A DNA stretch of 41,379 bases from Xanthoparmelia taractica (lineage: Eukaryota; Ascomycota; Lecanoromycetes; Lecanorales; Parmeliaceae): NCBI GenBank assembly GCA_033085395.1, contig JANQBS010000309.1, positions 1 through 41,379 on the forward strand, given 5' to 3'. How positions within the stretch are numbered: position 1 is the first letter of the stretch; each line of letters begins with the position of its first letter. Under the pieces are notes generated by a model that had not been told where the DNA came from, made no database searches, and saw only the letters and a list, made by a program, of their open reading frames with translations. Of this stretch, positions 1 to 9,804 are shown one piece after another. A program made the position numbers and the translations under genes.

Positions 1-18
1 TAGTATTTTAGTAGTGCT

Positions 19-32
19 AGCCCTAGCCCTAA
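19..32. repeat. Interstitial telomere-like repeat (CCCTAR)
   Basis: About two units, read as TAGCCCTAGCCCTAA on the plus strand. One of four such short tracts in the window (others near 419, 4733 and 13063). The fungal telomere unit is TTAGGG/CCCTAA; here one base is changed (CCCTAG). Too short to be a chromosome end. Confidence 0.7.
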
Positions 33-33
33 C

Positions 34-67
34 GGTGCATATCCCAGGGAGGTGCATATCCCAGGGA
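34..67. repeat. Two perfect tandem copies of a 17-bp unit
   Basis: The unit GGTGCATATCCCAGGGA occurs at 34-50 and again at 51-67 with no mismatch. It follows a short telomere-like stretch directly. No function can be read from it. Confidence 0.9.
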
Positions 68-269
68 ACACGTGTAGTGCCTACACCACACTGTGGCCAT
101 CAAAACGCACTGCAAACAAGGCGAGGAGCCAAGTACATGCCACACTTGATACACGCATCGCAAATTGACTCGATCATATGGCGAAATGATGGAGTCACAT
201 CATGTCCTTTTGTACTCCTACGGAGGTTGACGTTGAAAATCTTGTCAGCGTGTGTTCTACCGTTATTCT

Positions 270-413
270 TGTTGAAAATGCTACAGCACCTGTGTTGTAG
301 CTACCCCGCAGTGGCTATGATGAACACCAATATGGTGGCAAATAGGGGTATAAGTAGCCTTCTCACACCCATAGAAACAATTAATCCTTCCTCCTCCTCT
401 CAATATCTCAACA
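270..413. mobile_element. Solo LTR (144 bp) with perfect 5-bp target duplication
   Basis: The segment begins TGTTGA and ends TCAACA, which are exact inverted termini of the TG...CA type found on LTR retrotransposons. It is flanked by the same five bases, ATTCT, at 265-269 and 414-418. A TATA-like GGGGTATAAGTAGCC lies near 345-360. No internal retrotransposon sequence is seen, so this is best read as a solo LTR left by LTR-LTR recombination. A relative lies at 20228-20932, where a hAT element interrupts it. The LTR is short (125-144 bp), so a TRIM-like or other compact element is an alternative to an ordinary copia-type element. Confidence 0.75.
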
Positions 414-418
414 ATTCT

Positions 419-432
419 AGCCCTAGCCCTAA
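419..432. repeat. Interstitial telomere-like repeat next to the solo LTR
   Basis: AGCCCTAGCCCTAA starts directly after the right-hand target duplication (ATTCT) of the solo LTR. It closely matches the tract at 19-32. Confidence 0.7.
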
Positions 433-1849
433 AGCCCCGAAACAGAGGGCTTTGGAACGATTGGAACAAGTTCCTTAAAGGAATTGGTGCGGCTCTACAG
501 GGTCTGATAGAGCTATCAAATTCAAAAGTAAAGCTATTCTAGGTGTGACTTCGAGGTAGATATAAGCGTAACATTCAGACAACCTTTCAGGTGGCGGTGT
601 TCGACATCTTTGCGTATCAGTCTTTGCATGTCCACCTTCATAGAGTGCATGTTCAGAGCCTCACCCAAAGCTGGCTAGCTATTGGGTTCCTACCCAGGGG
701 TAGGTAAGTATTCTGCGAAACTGGCAATGCAGCCCTATACTTAAGGAAAAGCGATGTGTTACTAGTGTATGGAAGGGTAAATTCGCGGCCCTTATTCAGT
801 GCCGATCCTTTGGGAAATACTTCTACTTGCGCGGAATGCTAAGCCTACTTCTACCGGCGCTTGGGACATCCTTCGGGTCTTTCAAAGCCATGAGTCTGTT
901 GGACCGCCATTGACGGATCTCAGGATCTTTCCCCGGCCGCGCAGAATGTCATCTCGATGGGATGAGGGTTACGGGCAGCTACACACATAAGTTCTGAGGA
1001 ATCCATCAACACTCACCTGATTCTCGTTTTTGCATGATGTACCGTCCCTCGTACGGATGACTGAAGCTGATCATCAAGACCGATCTCAGGAGCGCATGAA
1101 AGAAGAAGAATCCAACTGCAGTTACATCACCCCTAAGCATTGAAAACTCGTGGCTCTCGACGATTAAGTAGAGATGCACAATCTCTTTTCATGTAGTACA
1201 AAGGACCACGCGTCGGCACTGTAGCTATCTCATTTCAGCCACTCCAGCGGAACAATATCTCGGCCTGCGATCACGGGACCTCACAGAGTTATATCTTTAG
1301 CGATCTACTTCGTACACCACTAGCATGTGCGGGATCCTGCAGATACGGAAATAAGTAGTCAGCGCTAGGCGCAGCGGAAGCTCAGGAAAATTGTCACACA
1401 GAGTCTACAAGTTGGATCCGCAGGTGATATACGGACTGGATCCAAAGAGGCATCTTCCGCATAGAGCCTTGCAACACGTCTACAATGCATCTGGGCAACT
1501 TCAAAAGACGGACTGGCGACCGCAATATACTGGCCGCTTTACATTCCGTCTCTGGCAAGCACCACTTTATCAAGAGAGGCAATGCTCGTCACTTTTCCTG
1601 CAATTCTCAGGTTGAAATCCCCCCTGGACGAGTCCCTGAATAATTTGGACCATGGTCGTATTACCCTGAAGTACTCTTGATGTTCTCGAGAGCCACAATT
1701 CCAGACGCCGAGCGGGTCTTGATCTGGGAGGTATAATTGATGTTGGAATTCGATGACGGCTTGATTGTTATTCTATGGAGTTGAGTGCTACTTATGGTCC
1801 ATGCCAAGCCATTATAGGGCTGAGATGCTGAATTCCAACAATTGATGTA
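433..1849. other. No recognisable gene
   Basis: Only short ORFs on both strands, none longer than about 75 codons and none with a family signature I recognise. It may include more remains of the FAD-oxidase relic to its right, but I could not align anything convincingly. Confidence 0.5.
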
Positions 1850-2600
1850 AAAGAAATATCTCGGTCGAGCCTTGTGATCAATGCTAGATTGTCCTGACTT
1901 CCCTTTAGGTCAGTGAGCAGATCTGGACTGGTCTTATTTTCGGCTTCCATAGTCTCCATACCCGAGACCGAGCTTGGATTTCATAGGCAGTGTAAGCTTG
2001 CATTCGTTCTATCAATTTTGCTCTACAGACTTCGTATTAGTCGTATCGTGCCACAGGGGACCTGTTAACTCATATTCGTGGTCAGCAGTCTCGAAATGTC
2101 GATACCATCTCCTTACAAGCCCTCGAGCACCACCGGCGGCCAAACCCTCTATCACAAAATCCCTAGCACGGCCACTTGGAATGGCGTATCCCCAGGGACA
2201 TAGACTTGAAATATTTTAGCTCCAGGCTGTGTACCGAAGCAGTGGTCTTGTCTGCGCTCAGAGCTACTTTGTTCATGCCACTCATATCAACTGTGACGTC
2301 TACTGCCATACTGATAGAAGCGACAAGGAGACCATGTGCGCCGCCGCAGTATGTTGAAATGGCGGGTGCCATGGGAGAGTAGCCTCACGATCTTGAAGAT
2401 ATTTTTGATGGCTTTGGGAGCTCCGATGCCTTTTGGTTCTAGCCGATCTTGCACTGAGACGTATGAGGCAATGGATTGTTGGTATCAATTCGCTTGGACT
2501 ACTAGAGTATGCGTCCAGTTTTGGAAGGCAACTTTCAAGCGTGGCACGCTATTGTAATGATCAGATGCATGTATAGGTGCCGCACTTCAATATATGTTAG
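1850..2600 (-). pseudogene. Relic of an FAD-linked oxidase (FAD_binding_4 type)
   Basis: Several blocks on the minus strand read like the FAD-binding domain of fungal 6-hydroxynicotine-oxidase-like enzymes, in the right order but in different frames. Around 2425-2378 is GAPKAIKNIFKIV, resembling the segment before the RxGGH loop. Around 2340-2232 is a GGAHG loop followed by VDMSGMNKVALSADKTTAS. Around 2190-2125 is GYAIPSGRARDFVIEGLAAG, matching the usual W-x-(I/V)-P-x-G-R segment. Around 1957-1861 is SPDLLTDLKGSQDNLALIT, matching the NPDLLWALKGGSNNFG region. Frame changes and stops separate the blocks, so this is a decayed gene and no product is expected. Family assignment is from memory of the motifs; the C-terminal part was not found. 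It does not look like a recent copy of the intact oxidase at 17725-19727. Confidence 0.55.
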
Positions 2601-3473
2601 GGGACTCTGGCTGGCAAGTGCGCCGCCGTCTTTCCTATGATTGCTAGCCGTAGCGTTTCCAAGTTCGGCAGGTTTTGGCGCTTTCGGACCCGACTTTCTC
2701 ATCGTCGCCTAGTCTCCAGACAGCTAGCGAAAAACGTCAATCCTTGGTGCACTGGATTAAGTGGCTGAAAGCATTGAGGGCGCGCAGCTTTCTCATTGAG
2801 CAAGAAGAAGGGCGGCGTGTGGCAGAATCGTTTAACGCGCTGGAGATGTTATTTTAAAACCCTACAAGCTAGAGGGTGGACTGTATTAGCGAAAAACACT
2901 CGGTAAGCCTTTCTGGTAGGCTTTGATGATTGAAGTCGAAGTCTCGTTATAAAGGCGAAAGCAGGAAAGCTAATGCGGTTTGGCAGTACATATGATGGAT
3001 TTGTGTTGCCGTCGTATCTTGGGTATAGATGTTCAAGAAATGTTTGCTGTGCGGATCGGTGATGCGATCAATAGTGCCATGCCACTCATAAATCGCACTC
3101 GGCCACCTAGGCTCTGCTACGAACCGTATTCCAAGGGCTACTTTATGGTTTGTCCAAGCCGAAAGGATGATCACTCGGTTGACAACAATGTACTTCTTAC
3201 GGCAGGATGTCGAAACGCAGCTCATAAGGTTTGCAATGGCAGTATGGACAGGATGGACGGCGTTTGGAAAGAAGTGGCTGCTCAGCGCACTGTGAGATTG
3301 CATCCGTAGAATAATGGGAGTGGAATGTACTGGTCAGGCCGAGGAATACCAATGTGCTAAAAGACAGGAATGTACGTAGCGGGCAAGATGAAGAAGGTTC
3401 ATGGTCATAATTCATTCTAGGATGCCGGTGGGAATGCCTAATTCCATCATCGCTGCCTCACGAGAAGTCCCAT
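2601..3473. other. No recognisable gene
   Basis: Overlapping ORFs of about 110-118 codons occur on both strands at 2947-3309. Neither shows a domain, a signal peptide or a clear gene structure. I treat them as chance ORFs or old relics. Confidence 0.4.
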
Positions 3474-4556
3474 CTAAAACCTCTGGCCAGAGAACTCGAG
3501 GAAGTCTCTAGCCTCGCTGTCCACGTACTCTTTCGTCTTGATCCCGGCATTCAGTCCTTCAAGGTCATCACGCAAATCGAACGTCTCTGTAGCTCCGATC
3601 GCTAGAGCTCGACCTGCCGTCCCAAATTAGCTGCGCTACACTGATTGCGAAAGATTGATCAACTTACCACAGATGGTATCGTCCGCCGCACATCTAATAA
3701 CAGCCTTGGCCACATCATTCTTATTACCAATAGGAAATCCTTTCTCTCTACACAAATTGACAAGCTCTTTCGCCAGCGGGGTGTCCATGATCCAGGGCGC
3801 AATCAGGTTCATCCGATAGCCCAGATCCTCCATCTTGGATCTCGTAGAACGGAACAAGCCTCTGACAGCCCACTTGGACGTGGTATAAGCGGCATCGTTA
3901 AGCTCACAGTAGCCTGCCACCGAGCTTATGACCACAAGGCATTTTCGGCATTCCGGCGTTGCGTTGGCTCCCGCGGAGGGAGGCAGCGCAAAGTAATGCT
4001 GGGCCAGCTTGCTGGTGAAGTACACGCCTTTCGCGTTGATATCAATGGCGAGATCGGCGCTCCGCGGGAGAGGTGGGTCTTTCTCTAGAGATGGCGGTTC
4101 TTCGTCTTCTGCCACGAATTCCTGGCCTGCCACTCCTGCGGCGGCGACGATGACGTCAAGGCTCTTACGGCTTGAGAAATTTATTGCACTCTTGAAAGCA
4201 TTGACTTGAGACTGCCAGTCAGTCACCTCGGTAGGTACATAATTGAGCCTGTCTCATCTCAGAGTTGATGTCATGCTGAGTACCATAGATGGCTCGGGAG
4301 CTTACCTGAGTCCCTTTGTCGCCAGTGCTGAGACAAAGTCTTTTGCTAACTTCTCGTTGATATCCGCGATGGTAACACAAGCACTACAGTGTGTTGGCTC
4401 TGTATGTAACCGTAAATAGACAATATCTTACCCATTCTCCGCAAAACTGGTTGCGATTAAAGCTCCCAAGCCTGATGCCCCGCCGGTGATAAGTACAGAT
4501 GTATCCTTTAGGATAGAAAGATCTAATGCTTTCGATAGATCAGCGATAGGTGTCAT
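3474..4556 (-). CDS. Classical short-chain dehydrogenase/reductase (NAD-dependent)
   Basis: Four exons: 4556-4432, 4383-4306, 4248-3668 and 3613-3474, giving a 307-residue protein in one continuous frame. Introns are GT-AG and short (about 48-57 nt). The N-terminus has the Rossmann motif TGGASGLG (residues 24-31). An NAAAG-like turn reads AAAG. The catalytic set is N139, S176/S177, Y189 and K193 (YTTSK). The tail CGRALAIGATETFDL after intron 3 resembles fungal SDRs annotated as 15-hydroxyprostaglandin-dehydrogenase-like or 5'-hydroxyaverantin-dehydrogenase-like. It would oxidise or reduce an alcohol/ketone substrate in the cytosol; the substrate cannot be told from sequence. The ATG at 4556 is chosen because it directly precedes the nucleotide-binding fold. 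It is divergently oriented to the channel gene at 4984. Confidence 0.85.
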
Positions 4557-4983
4557 GATTGACGTGAGAAAGAAATGTAGGGACGACTAATAGAACGACC
4601 AGGTGAGACTGTAGTAAGATTTACTGGCATATATAGGAGTAAGAATACGGTAGTCGAGACTGTTTATTTGCGAAGATAGAAGAAAACCGAGGACGGCCAG
4701 CTCTGCATGATGAGATGGACAGTAGCCAGAGTCTAGGGTTAGGGTTAACGCGGGGGTCCGCTCTTGGCTACACCTAGTACTAATTCAGCTGGAGTCTAGC
4801 CAGACTGAGATTAGCGCAATACTTAGTGCCCGGGTGGATTCATTCGATCACCACTAACCGTAAGGAGCTAGCTACCTTAAGCGTGCTCCGGCACCGCTTG
4901 CGGCAGGGGCCTTTTTACCTGATGTGTTACCCCTCCCAATCATACCATACACAACTCCAACACTCTTCAGTTATCAAATCGCC
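4557..4983. promoter_or_regulatory. Shared divergent intergenic region of SDR and channel genes
   Basis: This 427-bp gap separates two outward-facing start codons and must hold both promoters. A telomere-like tract lies at 4733-4749. On the minus strand side, ATATATAGG-type sequence near 4629-4636 could be a TATA element for the SDR gene. No specific operator was recognised. Confidence 0.5.
4733..4749. repeat. Interstitial telomere-like repeat (TTAGGG)
   Basis: CTAGGGTTAGGGTTAAC contains two contiguous units plus a partial unit. It lies about 180 bp from the SDR start and 235 bp from the channel start. In some fungi similar telo-boxes bind TTAGGG-binding factors; whether this one does is unknown. 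Confidence 0.75.
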
Positions 4984-7131
4984 ATGACAAGAGCAAATGC
5001 TAGTGAAGAGGAACAGTCTCTGCTTGTAGATGGAGAACAGTGTCATCACCCTGATCATTACGAAGGACCCTGTGCTCCGAATCCTTACGCAGATTTGCCC
5101 GTCTACACAACCATCCATCGCGTTCGGCATGAGGTCATAAACAGCATTGATGATCCTTACAGTATAGAGCAGCTGAGGGCACCAAGGATTAACGTGGCTA
5201 TCGTGAGACCATTGGTCAACCGTCTGTGGGACGGAAAGGATGTTTCCATCATCTACTGTCTACTCGTCAATAAGCTGCAATTTCTTCGAGAGCAGGCCTT
5301 CGAGGCCCATCAGACCATCAATACAACCCGAGCAGTACTGTGTGAGTTGGTAGCACTCAAGATGCTACGGCGCTTCGATGAGGAACATCCGGGACGCGAG
5401 GGTCTTCTTCTGCTTGCGAATATCTTGGTGGCAGGCTTTGAACCGTTCCAGAATGCACCGCAAGACATCAAACCTGTCCACAGTTATGCCACGTCATGGA
5501 AGGTTCGGAAGCGGGGCTCGAGAATAGGCAAGTCCACCGTCTTGGAAATAGCCATCATCTCCGGGAGCAAGATCTTCTTAAGTGCACCCGCATGTCAAAA
5601 GGTAATGGAGGCAATCTACCTTGGGCGAATCGTCTATACGCCCTCGTCTTTTATCGACATAATTCCCGATCATTACAAGAACAAGCCCATCACCCTGTAT
5701 CATCCTAAGCGGGCGCCAAGGCTCAACCAATATAGGCTCATGGTCCCTCGGACAAGGAATGCTCTCGACATCTGCCAATTTCTAACGCTACTGGTATTGT
5801 ACATACTCACTATGCAGCACCGTCAGAGCGATACCTTCACCACATATGAGCTTGTGTTCTGTGTCTACGCCACAGGCTGGGCACTAGACGAGTTCGCCTC
5901 CATTCTAGAACATGGATGGCAATGCTATACACAGAATCTTTGGGCCTTTCTCGATTTTATGTTCATAGTCGTCTACACCGTCTACCTTATTCTTCGCATA
6001 CATAACCTAGCAACAGGTGACATCCGCTCCGGTATACCGGCGCTCGACATCCTGTCTGCAGGGGCACCTGTGCTGATACCGCGCTTGGCCTTCAACCTCC
6101 TTTCGGAGAACATGCTTTTTGTCTCTCTGCGGGCCATGATGGCTGACTTCACGGTCCTTACCTTGCTGGCGGTGTGGTGCTTTGCCGGGTTCCTGCTGAG
6201 CATGATGTGGCTTGGCGAGGGTGGTCACCCGCCGATTACTATTTCCAAGTGGATGTTGTGGGTCTGGTTTGGCCTTGACGGCACTGGGATTCAAAGATCG
6301 GTCGACTTCCATTGGCTCATTGGCCCAACTCTCATGGTCACGTTTGCTTTCTTGGGCAACACACTGTTTCTTACCATCCTCGTGTCGATGCTTAGCAGCA
6401 CTTTTTCCAAAATTGCATCCAACGCGACGGCCGAGATCCAGTTCAGAAGAGCAGTTCTAACGTTTGAAGGCGTCAAAAGCGATGCAATATTTGCCTACCA
6501 ACCCCCTTTTAACATCCTAGCTCTCTGCATCCTGCTACCACTCAAACTGGTCCTTACTCCGCGCTGGTTCCACAAGATCAACGTTGCAGCCGTGCGAACT
6601 GTCAATGCTCCACTCCTACTGCTTCTCAGTGTATTTGAACGTAGGCATTTATGGAGCACTAAGCCTCTGACACTGAAGCCTACGCTTAACTTCTGGCATC
6701 TGTCACGATTCTCAGTGCACGCAGACATACAAGCAGTGTTTGACTCCGACCCGCCTCAATCGATCTTGGACGAGATATCCGAAGCCGGGGAAAACCCTGA
6801 TGCCGGAACTCTTGTAATTCCGTCTGTCGGTTTTAACGGCAAAGCGGCAAAAAGATCGGAGAGCCATCCCAGAATACCAACCAAGGCAGCCAAACGGAAG
6901 GATTCGATGACGACGATGGAGGGCTTAACGGATCACCTAGGCGACTGGCTACACGGACACGATAGCAATGGTCTAGTAGGTAGGCTGGAAGCTTTGGAGG
7001 AGTCTACGAGACGGATTGAAAATATGTTAAAAAAGATTAGCCAGGACCTGGGTGAGGATAGTAGTAATAGTGAGGCCGTCTCGAAAGCTCCAGCAGCCGA
7101 GGACATCAACTGGGACCGGAAAGACACATGA
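4984..7131 (+). CDS. YVC1-like vacuolar TRP-family calcium channel
   Basis: Single exon, 715 residues from the ATG at 4984; an open frame continues upstream without an ATG. Family members release Ca2+ from the vacuole to the cytosol under osmotic or redox stress. The N-terminal cytosolic part carries conserved segments such as EQLRAPRINVAIVRPLVNRL and ANILVAGFEPFQNAP. A cluster of hydrophobic helices follows from roughly residue 260 to 500. It includes FLTLLVLYILTM, NLWAFLDFMFIVVYTVYLIL, LLAVWCFAGFLLSMMWLGEG and LMVTFAFLGNTLFLTILVSM. The pore segment WVWFGLDGTG matches the FGLDGT selectivity region of YVC1. The acidic, charged C-terminus with a short coiled-coil-like stretch (LEALEESTRRIENMLKKI) is also typical. 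S. cerevisiae Yvc1 is about 675 residues, so length fits. No damage is seen. Confidence 0.93.
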   Translation: MTRANASEEEQSLLVDGEQCHHPDHYEGPCAPNPYADLPVYTTIHRVRHEVINSIDDPYSIEQLRAPRINVAIVRPLVNRLWDGKDVSIIYCLLVNKLQFLREQAFEAHQTINTTRAVLCELVALKMLRRFDEEHPGREGLLLLANILVAGFEPFQNAPQDIKPVHSYATSWKVRKRGSRIGKSTVLEIAIISGSKIFLSAPACQKVMEAIYLGRIVYTPSSFIDIIPDHYKNKPITLYHPKRAPRLNQYRLMVPRTRNALDICQFLTLLVLYILTMQHRQSDTFTTYELVFCVYATGWALDEFASILEHGWQCYTQNLWAFLDFMFIVVYTVYLILRIHNLATGDIRSGIPALDILSAGAPVLIPRLAFNLLSENMLFVSLRAMMADFTVLTLLAVWCFAGFLLSMMWLGEGGHPPITISKWMLWVWFGLDGTGIQRSVDFHWLIGPTLMVTFAFLGNTLFLTILVSMLSSTFSKIASNATAEIQFRRAVLTFEGVKSDAIFAYQPPFNILALCILLPLKLVLTPRWFHKINVAAVRTVNAPLLLLLSVFERRHLWSTKPLTLKPTLNFWHLSRFSVHADIQAVFDSDPPQSILDEISEAGENPDAGTLVIPSVGFNGKAAKRSESHPRIPTKAAKRKDSMTTMEGLTDHLGDWLHGHDSNGLVGRLEALEESTRRIENMLKKISQDLGEDSSNSEAVSKAPAAEDINWDRKDT

Positions 7132-8126
7132 GAAGTTATGGAACTAATAATTGAACAATCAGGATACTGCGTTCTTCACGTGTACAGCGTCACTTGACAT
7201 CAATACCCACATGTTGCCGGTTGGGACCCGTTTTCAAACCTACGCGGAAATTGCCAGGAAGCTGCTAAGGAGGAGGCTTCACTTCACATTTCAGCTTCTT
7301 CTCACCACCTCCTTAGGAAGAAAGCTAGATATTCCGACAGGGTACCCAGGACATGGTCGTCTATTCCTAGGGAAGACTTGCATCATCAAGCAAGTAAGTC
7401 AACTGAGATAGTGTATCAAGCGTATCTAAGGCTAAAATCACCGATCAAGCCGAACATCTAAGTGTACGGTGACCATTCCCTGGTGTGCCTGGGTAGGACA
7501 GTATGAGGGGCGGGATGTTCATCTCCCGAAGCCTCACATGGTACACCCCACGCCACTCACCGACTAATGCAGAGGATCACCGATACCCGCTCTGTACTAT
7601 AGTAGCTCGCTCGAAAAAAATCGGGCCTTCCAGCCACCAGACCCTTGTCACTCCGATAACGCGCTGCGGACTGCGGACCCTGAAACATCGCATCAAGTCA
7701 CCAAATCATTTTAGCGTAAGCGCTTCTTCTATCGCGAACCTGCGCTTATAACGTGTCCGCTCTTCGCTGTCCTCGTGGGCTCACCATCGCAAGGTATTCG
7801 ACAATGCTGAATCAGGTCCGCAATTCGTATAATTAGGTCGTACCCACTCTGACGGGTTGCCGCATCCCACGAAAATGCTCCACCGTTAGCTAGGTCAACC
7901 TTCCGTCATCGCTCATTATCAAATGTGTGACTGGCCCCCATCGGGTTCCTGGATTCTTATTTTTTACCCAATCCATATGCCCACGTGGCGGTGGCTAATC
8001 TTCAATTTTCTCAACCCGTTTGACGAGTGTCAGAAGGGAGAGAATGTAGTCCACTCTTGTGGATCGATCCATGGGATGGATCAGTGGTGACCCAATGGGA
8101 ATTTGGGGACTCAAGGTGCGTCAGTG
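7132..8126. other. Intergenic, no recognisable gene
   Basis: Only short ORFs. A possible imperfect hairpin lies at about 7267-7317, where CTAAGGAGG is mirrored by CCTCCTTAG. Nothing else stands out. Confidence 0.5.
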
Positions 8127-8152
8127 GAGTCAGCTTATATAAAAGCTGACTC
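8127..8152 (+). promoter_or_regulatory. TATA box inside a perfect 10-bp-arm palindrome
   Basis: The left arm GAGTCAGCTT (8127-8136) and right arm AAGCTGACTC (8143-8152) are exact reverse complements around a 6-base centre, ATATAA. The centre with its flanks reads TTATATAAAA, a good TATA box, about 210-225 bp before the start of the secreted-protein gene at 8362. The arms contain GAGTCA/TGACTC, which resemble bZIP (Gcn4/AP-1-type) sites. Promoter role is inferred. Confidence 0.6.
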
Positions 8153-8361
8153 GAGCAAGCTCTGCTATATCTTTCACGCAGATCAGTCTTTGGCTTTAGG
8201 ACGAATAGCTGTACCCTCTTTTTACTCTTCCAGTGCCTGGTTCTTTCTAGACCGTCTCGCTCGTTGTAGCAGCTGTTCGGGCTCACCAACCTACTCCATC
8301 TCCTACCTCTAACTAACCAGGAATCCAAACTGTTTCACTAATATTTACACAACCTCGAGAA

Positions 8362-9804
8362 ATGATCGGACTGTCGCTGCTTTTACTCTGTGCTGCCCTT
8401 ACCTGCATCTTCACATCGAACGCTTCTCCTGTTGCCTCACCACTATATCCAATAGTTCCAGCGACACTTGCTCGAAACTGCACGAACCTCAGACAAAACC
8501 TCACTCAGGAATGCTGGGACGAGCTGGGAATGTCAGGTTATTTGACTGACTGGTGGCAAGCCAATCAAGCGGGATGTGGCGCGGGTACCAGTTTTGTTTC
8601 GTGCTACCAGCAATTGGTAGGAGTGGAGGAACAACAATGCGACTCCATCGGACCGTCCATGTGCGACTATCCCGAAAATTTCAGTGGCTACACCCCGCAA
8701 CAAGCTTATACCCTCTACACCATCTTCGCCATATGGCAATGGTTCGAATCCATCTACGAAGGCATCGAAAACGCAGACCTCTCTGCTGGCGGCCCCGTAG
8801 GCAAAATAGTGAAAGCCATCAACCCCGAAGTGAAGCAACAACAATCTCTTGGTGACTTTCTTCAAGCCCTGACGGCGTTCGCACCTTTGCTTACCCTACC
8901 CGCTCAACTCGGAAAGGTCGTTACATCCGTTACCGAAACAGCCATGCGACAGTCGCCGGGGGTCCTCAAGCAGCTCAACCCGACTGGGACGCTTGATTCA
9001 CAGATTATACAAATCAGCGACATCTACGACGGCCTCAGCACCATCAAGACCACCTACCAGCAAAACATCTCCCAAGCGCTCGCTCTAGTCCAACAAGACT
9101 TTGCAACCTTCAGTCTCTTCGCAGCCAACGGGTCCTTCATCGCCCCTCGCGCCTCCCTCCAAGCGGAAACCGTATACCTAACCGCAGCCCTCCAAACGTA
9201 CATTGTGTCGTCTTGTCTGACCTCGAGCAACATCATCATCACTCTGGCGCGGGATACGAGCCCCGAGCAGCTCGTCCACAATGGATCTATGACCAGCACC
9301 GACCTCATCCAATGCGACTCGTACGACGAATACGGCGTCTGCAGCGCCTGGTGGTACGACCCGGGCACCAACGCCGCCTTCGGTTTATCCTCTATCCGCG
9401 ACATGACAAAAAACTACTACGACCTGATGGAAACCCTCTTCTCAAACGGATGGACCACCGGCGCCGACCTGTTCCTCGGCGCCAAAGCATGCGCCGACTA
9501 CGTGGCCGTACACGGAGGCGCGAACAATCCGGCTTTGGATCCCGTCACCATGGCCCCGCGATGCATCAGCAATGTCCAGGTCTGTGTCTGGGATCAGTCG
9601 TGCGGGCAGGGGAAGGAGGACTGCGCGTATACGGGCGAGTATGGGCGGGAATTGTGCAAGACGCCGTACGGGTTCAAACAGAATGACTGTGGGAGCGATT
9701 GGATGGCGAGTGAGAATATACCTGCGGCGTACTTGGGTCCCTTGGTTACGCTTACGCCGGAAGAGGGAGGGGATGACGTGATTATTTGTCATGGGGACAC
9801 TTGA
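8362..9804 (+). CDS. Secreted cysteine-rich protein of unknown function
   Basis: Single exon, 480 residues. The first ~20 residues (MIGLSLLLLCAALTCIFTSN) form a clear signal peptide, with cleavage likely near an Ala-Ser-Pro site. The mature part has 17 cysteines, mostly in the first 90 residues and the last 180, and several N-x-S/T glycosylation sites (NCT, NLT, NFS, NIS, NGS). The first cysteine block reads C-TNLRQNLTQ-EC-WDELGMSGYL. The last block is dense: C-ISNVQV-C-VWDQS-C-GQGKED-C. No catalytic motif was recognised. It resembles a family of fungal secreted proteins that I believe is annotated only as a DUF (possibly DUF7872), but I cannot confirm this. A TATA box about 220 bp upstream supports transcription from this strand. 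Confidence 0.8.
   Translation: MIGLSLLLLCAALTCIFTSNASPVASPLYPIVPATLARNCTNLRQNLTQECWDELGMSGYLTDWWQANQAGCGAGTSFVSCYQQLVGVEEQQCDSIGPSMCDYPENFSGYTPQQAYTLYTIFAIWQWFESIYEGIENADLSAGGPVGKIVKAINPEVKQQQSLGDFLQALTAFAPLLTLPAQLGKVVTSVTETAMRQSPGVLKQLNPTGTLDSQIIQISDIYDGLSTIKTTYQQNISQALALVQQDFATFSLFAANGSFIAPRASLQAETVYLTAALQTYIVSSCLTSSNIIITLARDTSPEQLVHNGSMTSTDLIQCDSYDEYGVCSAWWYDPGTNAAFGLSSIRDMTKNYYDLMETLFSNGWTTGADLFLGAKACADYVAVHGGANNPALDPVTMAPRCISNVQVCVWDQSCGQGKEDCAYTGEYGRELCKTPYGFKQNDCGSDWMASENIPAAYLGPLVTLTPEEGGDDVIICHGDT

Noticed and set aside
14..478. 154-codon ORF at the left edge
   Set aside because: It starts on GTG, runs through a tandem repeat, a solo LTR and two telomere-like tracts, and has no domain. 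It is an artefact of repeat sequence.
2947..3309. Overlapping 118- and 109-codon ORFs on opposite strands
   Set aside because: No domain, no signal peptide, no splice structure; at most one could be real and nothing favours either.
4924..4983. N-terminal extension of the YVC1-like channel by 20 codons
   Set aside because: The extension begins with GTG, not ATG, and has no family support. The ATG at 4984 is preferred.
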